From Panorpa germanica (taxonomy: Eukaryota > Arthropoda > Insecta > Mecoptera > Panorpidae), in NCBI GenBank assembly GCA_963678705.1, contig OY783216.1, positions 7,006,001 to 7,070,000 of the forward strand: 64,000 nt of DNA. Reading direction: 5' to 3'. The translations under genes were made by a program, and so were the position numbers. Every line of letters begins with the position of its first letter. Within the stretch, counting starts at the first letter, position 1. The notes under the pieces were generated by a model. The model was given only the letters and a program-made list of their open reading frames with translations. It had not been told where the DNA came from and did no database searches. Positions 58,362-64,000 of this stretch are shown in pieces.

Positions 58362-60624
58362 AATTATATTTATCATGTCTAACAGTGAATGCTTTACATT
58401 TACTAGTTTGCCACAAACTAATTTCAAGCTTTATCTTCTTCTCAAATAAAAGTTCTTCTTCTTCTCAAAAAACTTAGAGTGCAGGTTTCATACTTGCTAG
58501 CTAATTAAAGTTGTACATTACATTACATTCTGTACCTGAGTATTTCAATCTACCTAAGTATTACACTTTTCCCTTTAATTAATCACTTAAAACCATTCAA
58601 ATGTTCATTATCCTTAATGTTTATAATATTGCTAATGATGTTGTCTCCATATAATGTATTTTATCTTTAATAGAATAACTAATAATATTTTCCTCATGCA
58701 TTTGCAAGAGTAAACTTATGTGGAAGGATTTAAACGTAAGTACTTCTAGGATTTATGCTGACAGAGTTGATCCGAATAGGTAGTCAAGCATAGCAGCCCC
58801 TTACATCATAAACCACCCCGCGTATTATATTATTTTCTTAAAACACAGCTGTCAGTTTAGATCTCTGAACATATATCAACTGCGCCGGCAGTACTGGTAC
58901 GGGGAGGGGGACGGGTATGAGTAGCTAGCTACATGTTCGTTCGTATGAATTATTCGCCATGACTTACTAGATGGGAATGCAACGGGATGGCTTAGCTTAG
59001 ATACTTACATGAGTATATTTGTTTAGAAATTGAAAATAATGTTTGTCAGTCACATAATGTATCAGGAGATGAAAAGGAACCAGCTTGTTTTTCAAACCTG
59101 ACGCAGATATAAAGATGCATTTAATTGTAAGTTATATACAGATAACTGATACGATATATTAATTAGTAATTAAGCTGATTGGTTAATTTAATTGATTAGA
59201 AAACAAGAGGTAATACTTATTATAACCCAAAGCAATACATTGAACATTTTTATTTTGCGGTGGTGATGTGCGTTACTTTGCCTCCTTGTAACTATTGCTT
59301 TTAATAGCTAAGACGATTAGAAGATATAAGAATAATAAAATGTATTAATAAAACAACATCTAATGTTATTGATATACTACTATAAACTTAACACTTTTAA
59401 GCTTAGATAATGCTATTTAAAATTATAAATGTTGAAGCTCTTGTTTTAATCGATTTAATCTTCTAATCACTAAGTTACTAGGTGGGAAAAGTCAATAACG
59501 ATTAAAAGTAGCTCACTTTTAACATATTTTATAAAAAAAAGAATACCACTATTCTCAATATATATATAATACTATATTTATATTCTCAATTTAGGATTTC
59601 AAAACAATCGCAACAAAATTACCATTGTTATGTTAGAAAACATACGTTTCAACATAGGTCGGTGTAGGGTTCGTATGTTAAAAATGCAAAGTTTAAGTGT
59701 CAAAATCTAAAAAATTAGTACTACAAAGAGTATTGAAACTTTTTCTACTTATAAAGGACATTATTAAATATATATAAATTTAAATTTTCAAGATTCCTTA
59801 AAATTAGTGTCACCATATTTTCAAGATCAAGGCATCAACATATTTTGCAAAATAACGTAAGACTTTTACAGTTTCTTGGTTAATTATTATATGGTCTTGT
59901 TTGATATTGAAATTAATTATAATATAGTTTATATCAATGTTGAATTTTAATATATTTAAAAATGATTGAGCCACTATTTTATTCTTTAATTATTGTTTTC
60001 AATTATTTTGGTTAATTTTCCACATTAATTTCGATTCCACTTCAAAGAGTAAAACATTTCAAGTAACTTACAAAGTAAACTTTTAAAATGATAGAAAGAA
60101 TTCTATTACATTGGAGAATGCTTAAAAATTAGTAAAGTCTGCAACAAACGCAAATTGCAAATTTCCGTCCAAGTATTTTAATATTCATACAATAAAACGA
60201 AGTAATCAAATTCAAATTAGAATAATGAAATACACATCAAGTGGAAATGATTAAATTATCTTTAGAAATTTGTAATTAAAGCAAACAATAAATTTATTTA
60301 TAATTACATTATACAATTGTGAACAGTTCTTAACTTTTACAGTTACACCTATACTAAGATAGGTGCAAACGTGGGAAGTAAAGTACATAACGTTTCACGC
60401 CGACAAATTCATAATTGAATTGGATCTGTACAAAAACTTTCTATGCTCAGAGCTTTTCTTGCCGTATACTTGCTAGTACTAAGAACTGATGGAGCGGGAT
60501 TCCCAAGTCGATTGCAAAACTTTCTCAATCGAAACGACGTATTGAATTATCTAATAAACGTAGTACGACTCTGTACTTAACACTTTTTGTAGATTTAAGT
60601 GCCACATTATAAAGCAGTGTTATA
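58362..60624. other. Intergenic stretch, MITE remnants only
   Basis: The block 58390-58560 contains 'agtttgccacaaactaattt', 'tagctaattaaagtt' and 'ctgtacctgag', related to the AGGTA MITE family on the minus strand. The rest is AT-rich with no coding signal. Confidence 0.4.
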
Positions 60625-60723
60625 TTCAACAAGAGCGGTCATTTTATGGATGTTTCAACAAGAATACAACCTCTAGGGTTAGTATTAAAACACACTATCT
60701 GCCAAATGTCCGCTCTTGTTGAA
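60625..60723. repeat. 99-bp inverted-repeat (foldback) unit
   Basis: TTCAACAAGAGCGGTCATTT at 60625-60644 and AAATGTCCGCTCTTGTTGAA at 60704-60723 are inverted copies differing at one position. The 59-base middle contains another 'ttcaacaagaat' word. It may be a miniature transposon or a transcribed hairpin. The flanks show no convincing duplication. Confidence 0.8.
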
Positions 60724-61040
60724 AGATCAACCAATACTGAGACAAATATTGAGATAACGATCAAAATAATATTCAAAAAGTTTATCTGCATTACTTCTTT
60801 ATTTGGATGCATTTATAAGTTATCAGAGTATTGAATCAGACAGACAGTTCAAATTTTGATTTTTTTGAGATGTTGCGGTAATGTGGTTAAGTTTGAAATA
60901 AACTCGAGAAAAGTTAATGTTCTTTATTGCTTTGGAGAACATAATCATATACATTTTAAGCTATAAAAAGATGGTGTACAATGAGAATGATAATGTAAAA
61001 TGAGCAAATCCTTTAATTATTATAAAGAATATTACTATAT
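60724..61040. other. AT-rich stretch, no gene seen
   Basis: Nothing recognised. Confidence 0.5.
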
Positions 61041-61105
61041 TTTTTTTTTATTCATTTATTTGCCTTGACTTTTATTCGTCATATAAATATATATATATAT
61101 ATATA
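61041..61105 (-). repeat. LINE-C 3' end, left part (split by Tigger element)
   Basis: A T-run followed by 'ttcatttatttgccttgact' and 'ttattcgtcata' matches the LINE-C end at about 43905-43955. It runs into a TA repeat in which the Tigger element is inserted. The remainder of this LINE-C copy resumes at 62948. Confidence 0.75.
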
Positions 61106-61128
61106 CAGTAGGGCCTCGGTAATCCGGA
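61106..61128 (+). repeat. Left terminal inverted repeat of the Tigger element
   Basis: 23 bases, the first 13 identical to the inverted right end. The transposase reading frame is open from 61112, inside this repeat, with no ATG until 61217. Confidence 0.95.
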
Positions 61129-61216
61129 CTCTCGCTTATTCGGTGATCGCTGTAATCCGGCCGGCCGGGCAATTCGACATTCATTAACAATAAAAGACAA
61201 ATTACGGATTATAGAA

Positions 61217-62734
61217 ATGTTAGATAAGGGTGACAGCTACCCTGTCATTGCTCGGAAGTTTGGTATAGGCAGGTCAACTGTAGGCGACATAAAGAAAAAC
61301 AAAGACAAACTCTTGAAGTTTGTTAGCCTAACAGAACGTGGTCCCGGTGTACGAAAAACACTGAAGAAATCGGAAAATCCTGTTTTAGAAGATGCTTTGT
61401 TTACGTGGTTTTTGCAACAAAGGCGATTGCATGTTCCTGTAAGTGGTGATATGATTTGTGAGAAAGCTCGAATTTTTCATCGCCAGATTACAAACTCCAA
61501 TATCGGATTTAATGCAAGCCGGGGATGGTTAGACAAATTTAAAAAACGCCACGGAATAAGACGTTTAAAAATGGCCGGTGAAAAACTGTCAAATGATGAA
61601 GCCGCTATCGGACCATTCCAACTAGAGTTACAGAAAGTTATTAGAGAAAAAAAATTAACAGCGGAACAGGTTTACAATGCTGACGAATCTGGTTTGTACT
61701 GGCGATTATTGCCAGATCATACATTAGTCTCTGGCAATGAGCAGTCGGCTTCCGGAAGGAAAATGATGAAGATGAGAGTGACATTCATGCCTTGTGCAAA
61801 TGCGGCTGGAACTCATAAACTTCAATTGCTTGTTGTCGGAAAATCAAAAAACCCACGGGCATTTAAATCAACACGTCTTCCTGTTTGTTATCGTGCACAA
61901 AAAAATGCTTGGGTTACGAAAGACTTGTTTCTTGAGTGGTTTAAAACGGAATTCGTTCCCGCGGTCCGCCGCCATCTTTTGTCTGTTAATTTGCCTCCTC
62001 AGGCACTGTTATTGTTGGATAATTGTCCTGGGCATCCATCAGCAGATGAACTTGTCTCTGAAGACGGCCACATTTTTGCAATGTTCCTGCCACCTAACAC
62101 CACGGCGTGTATACAACCAATGGATCAGAACGTTATACAAAATGTGAAGTTAAATTACCGCAAATCACTTTTGGTTAACTGTCTTGCATTATGTTCTGAA
62201 AACCTCATGGACTCATTAAAATCGATAACTTTAAAGGACACAGTTTTTCTTTTGGCTAATTGCTGGGCCAATGTTAAGACATCGCTAATTAACAAATCAT
62301 GGAAGAATTTGCACCCTGAATTTCTCACTGATAATGACGAACTAGAAGATGATGTTCCTTTAGCCCAGCTTTTTAACAGGTTGAGGGGACCCAATGATCC
62401 TCAAATAAGTGAGGCAGAAGCTCAAGAATGGGCTGCTGGTGGTGCCGAAAGCGAGTTACAAAGATATGAAGTGTTAACTGATGAGGAGATTGTGCGAGCG
62501 GCTATGTGTGAGGACGATGAGGAAGATGAGGACAATAGCGTTGAAATTCTAAAAATCACAAAAGTTGGTAATTCAGAGGCAGTAGGAGCTTTAAACACTG
62601 CTTTAAAATGGGCTGATGATAACGAATTTGATAGCCACGAAGTTATGTTTCTCCGTCGACTTAGAGACCGGGCTTTCGAAATGAAGTGCGAAAATTATAA
62701 ACAGAAGAGTATTACAGACTTTTTCAAGAATTAA
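61217..62734 (+). CDS. Tigger/pogo-like transposase (DDE superfamily, CENP-B-type DNA binding)
   Basis: A 505-residue cut-and-paste transposase. Residues 1-30 are the recognition part of a psq/CENP-B-N helix-turn-helix (PVIARKFGIGRSTV). Residues about 55-118 form the CENPB-type second DNA-binding domain (WLDKFKKRHGI at 104). The catalytic triad is D156 (NADESG), D268 (LLLLDNCPGHP) and D303 (LPPNTTACIQPMDQ), with 34 residues between the last two. An acidic stretch lies at 432-439. The C-terminus has Q496-x-x-I-x-x-F-F503, a PCNA-interaction box of the kind described for pogo transposase. No stop or frameshift breaks it. Codons upstream of the ATG continue the homologous helix (SLTIKDKLRIIE), so the given start is only the first available Met and the original start appears lost. 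The 117- and 79-codon frames inside are shadows. Confidence 0.95.
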   Translation: MLDKGDSYPVIARKFGIGRSTVGDIKKNKDKLLKFVSLTERGPGVRKTLKKSENPVLEDALFTWFLQQRRLHVPVSGDMICEKARIFHRQITNSNIGFNASRGWLDKFKKRHGIRRLKMAGEKLSNDEAAIGPFQLELQKVIREKKLTAEQVYNADESGLYWRLLPDHTLVSGNEQSASGRKMMKMRVTFMPCANAAGTHKLQLLVVGKSKNPRAFKSTRLPVCYRAQKNAWVTKDLFLEWFKTEFVPAVRRHLLSVNLPPQALLLLDNCPGHPSADELVSEDGHIFAMFLPPNTTACIQPMDQNVIQNVKLNYRKSLLVNCLALCSENLMDSLKSITLKDTVFLLANCWANVKTSLINKSWKNLHPEFLTDNDELEDDVPLAQLFNRLRGPNDPQISEAEAQEWAAGGAESELQRYEVLTDEEIVRAAMCEDDEEDEDNSVEILKITKVGNSEAVGALNTALKWADDNEFDSHEVMFLRRLRDRAFEMKCENYKQKSITDFFKN

Positions 62735-62924
62735 CTAATGTTTTATTTTAACTTACTGATTTCCTTACATAGTTGTAATTTTGAACATGTACATTTTGTC
62801 TATATGCTATAATTTAAAAATTGATTAAAGAAACTAAGGTTAAACATGTGTTTTATTAACATTTAATATGGCATACTATAATCCGGACGCCTCGATAATC
62901 CGAAAAGGGTCTTGTTTTTGCCTC

Positions 62925-62944
62925 TCCGAATTAACGAGGCCCTA

Positions 62945-62947
<3 letters not shown>
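62925..62947 (-). repeat. Right terminal inverted repeat of the Tigger element
   Basis: Inverse of the left terminus. Just inside, 'gcctcgataatccgaa' (62889-62904) repeats the left-terminus motif GCCTCGGTAATCCGGA in direct orientation, so the right end can fold back on itself. Confidence 0.92.

Positions 62948-62988
<41 letters not shown>
62948..62988. repeat. (TA)n microsatellite at the Tigger insertion site
   Basis: About 41 bases of TA repeat continue the shorter TA run at 61087-61105 on the other side of the element. Confidence 0.95.
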
Positions 62989-62991
<3 letters not shown>

Positions 62992-63295
62992 ACATTTTAT
63001 ATTGTTCTATTTTAGAAATTTTTAAATATTTAAATAATTCACTAATTAATTTTGAATCATTTAACAAAAACTTAGTATAAACAGGAAAAGTTTTAATCAC
63101 ATCTATTATTTCACTATTGGATTTTGATCTTTCTAAACTATAATTTATGCATTCCAATATAATATGATCCAAAATTCCTTCTTTTCCACATTTACATCTA
63201 TCGTCGGATTTAATATTAATTTTGTACAGGTAAGCGGGGGTTTTACAATGATTACTTTTTATTCTGATTATAGTTGATATAGTTTTGCGAATATA
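62989..63295 (-). pseudogene. LINE-C non-LTR retrotransposon 3' fragment, right part
   Basis: The minus strand reads the LINE-C tail: a 'CKCGKEGILDHIILEC'-like zinc-finger block at about 63145-63195, then INYSLERSKSNSEII and LLNDSKLISELFKYL to a stop near 63000. Homology to the 44-kb copy stops at about 63290, just upstream of the same position as in the 19-kb copy. Together with 61041-61105 it forms one copy, split by the Tigger element. The 76-codon frame 62942-63172 reads on into TA repeat as Tyr-Ile. Confidence 0.85.
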
Positions 63296-64000
63296 AATAA
63301 AATTTATAAGAAAAAATGAAATTTTTCAACAAACAAATCTATAACATTTTCAGAAATTATTTGAAACAGAGTAAATTCGCAAAATCTAACGATTTCATCC
63401 CTTCATCCCTCAAATATTTATAAAAGTAATCTTACGTAAGACCACTAAAACTTCCAAATCAGAATAAGCCCATATTTCGTTATAAAATAAACGATATACA
63501 TATAGTTAGAAAGAAAACATTATTTCAAATTGAACGAATGAGTTGAGAATCCAGCTCCTCTCACCGGTAATGGAATCCTGTAACCAGTAAGCTTTGCTGA
63601 AGAAGAGACTAATTTAGAAGTTTCAACTATGTACTAATTTATAGTTATGAGTAATAAGTAAAATTAATTACGTGTTCAATCTATGTGAATTAAATTTATT
63701 ATTTGTTACAAAGTAAAACTACAATTTACTACTTCAGTAATGCATGGATACAGTTGCACATGCACTACTGCTGAAAACTGTTGATTTTAAAGTTATTATG
63801 AGCTTTCACATCAATTAAACATGATTTAGTTGGAACTTAGACTTATGGACTTATTAATTTAGCTTTACGAATAAATTTTATATCAATTAGATACAACATA
63901 TAAAAACAATTCGTTAAAATCTCGCTAACAAAATACGAATATTATTTTAGATACATATAATATTTTATTTAAATGAAACTTAGTAATATTCAATCTAAAG
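63296..64000. other. AT-rich stretch, no gene seen
   Basis: Nothing recognised to the end of the window. Confidence 0.5.

Larger units (their letters stand above)
61106..62947 (+). mobile_element. Complete Tigger/pogo-type DNA transposon, 1842 bp
   Basis: The left end CAGTAGGGCCTCGGTAATCC and the inverted right end CAGTAGGGCCTCGTTAATTC match at 21 of the first 23 positions. TA lies outside both ends, the expected target duplication of Tc1/mariner-pogo elements. Between them is one long reading frame (61217-62734), short non-coding ends and an ATTAAA word at 62824-62829 that could act as polyadenylation signal. The motif TAATCCGG recurs near both ends (61120, 61154, 62879), candidate transposase-binding sites. 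The host site is a TA microsatellite inside a LINE-C relic. Complete termini and an undisrupted frame make this the youngest-looking DNA transposon in the window. Confidence 0.95.

Noticed and set aside
61794..62147. 117-codon plus-strand frame and the 79-codon minus-strand frame at 62155-62394
   Set aside because: Shadows of the Tigger transposase in other frames.
1..64000. CRISPR array, bacterial operon, LTR retrotransposon or prophage
   Set aside because: No regularly spaced repeats, no ribosome-binding-site-led gene chains, and no paired long terminal repeats or gag-pol relics were seen. The content is typical of an insect genome.

Overview
This is a strongly AT-rich eukaryotic window with no intact host gene that I can recognise. 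It contains relics of mariner, Tigger/pogo, Jockey-type and RNase H-bearing non-LTR elements, a tRNA-derived SINE, small inverted-repeat elements and CT/TA/GA microsatellites. That mix points to an arthropod, most likely an insect. Some non-LTR fragments resemble elements I associate with Hymenoptera, but this is an impression and not a test. The window is best read as intergenic or long-intron DNA built from layers of transposable elements.

Layout. 0-6 kb: almost featureless apart from a (CT)25 tract and one dispersed AT-rich repeat. 6-12 kb: two non-LTR families. A 5'-truncated LINE-A copy sits at 8314-8925 between perfect 16-bp target-site duplications. A LINE-B copy at 10.9-11.4 kb keeps part of the RNase H-to-zinc-finger tail. 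A small LINE-B tail at 7.6 kb lies inside another repeat whose uninterrupted copy is at 24.5 kb. 12-25 kb: a short MITE, a Jockey C-terminus (17.7 kb), LINE-C (19.3 kb), two mariner remnants (20.4 and 22.5-23.1 kb) and LINE-A fragments. 25-34 kb: mostly unannotatable, with a 556-bp TA-flanked inverted-repeat element at 27.4 kb and a second Jockey fragment at 33.2 kb. 34-51 kb: two nearly identical SINEs (35.3 and 47.4 kb), each with a perfect 13-bp target-site duplication; a mariner C-terminal half (36.2-36.7 kb); a Harbinger-like 573-bp element (42.2 kb); LINE-C (44 kb); a 513-bp inverted-repeat element (49.8-50.4 kb); and several copies of an AT-rich repeat family. 51-61 kb: an I/Jockey-like LINE tail, copies of a second AT-rich repeat family, possible hAT ends and a LINE-C copy keeping its RNase H motif.

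The one substantial gene is the 505-residue Tigger/pogo-type transposase at 61217-62734. It lies in a complete 1842-bp element (61106-62947) with inverted termini and TA flanks, inserted in a TA microsatellite within a LINE-C relic. Its frame is uninterrupted and keeps the catalytic Asp triad and a C-terminal PCNA-interaction-type motif. However, its N-terminal DNA-binding helix starts upstream of the first ATG, in a frame that is open back into the terminal repeat, so the original start codon seems to be missing.

I found no CRISPR array, operon, tRNA or rRNA gene, and no evidence of a new multi-gene system. The informative content is the nesting order of the mobile elements and several unclassified repeat families.
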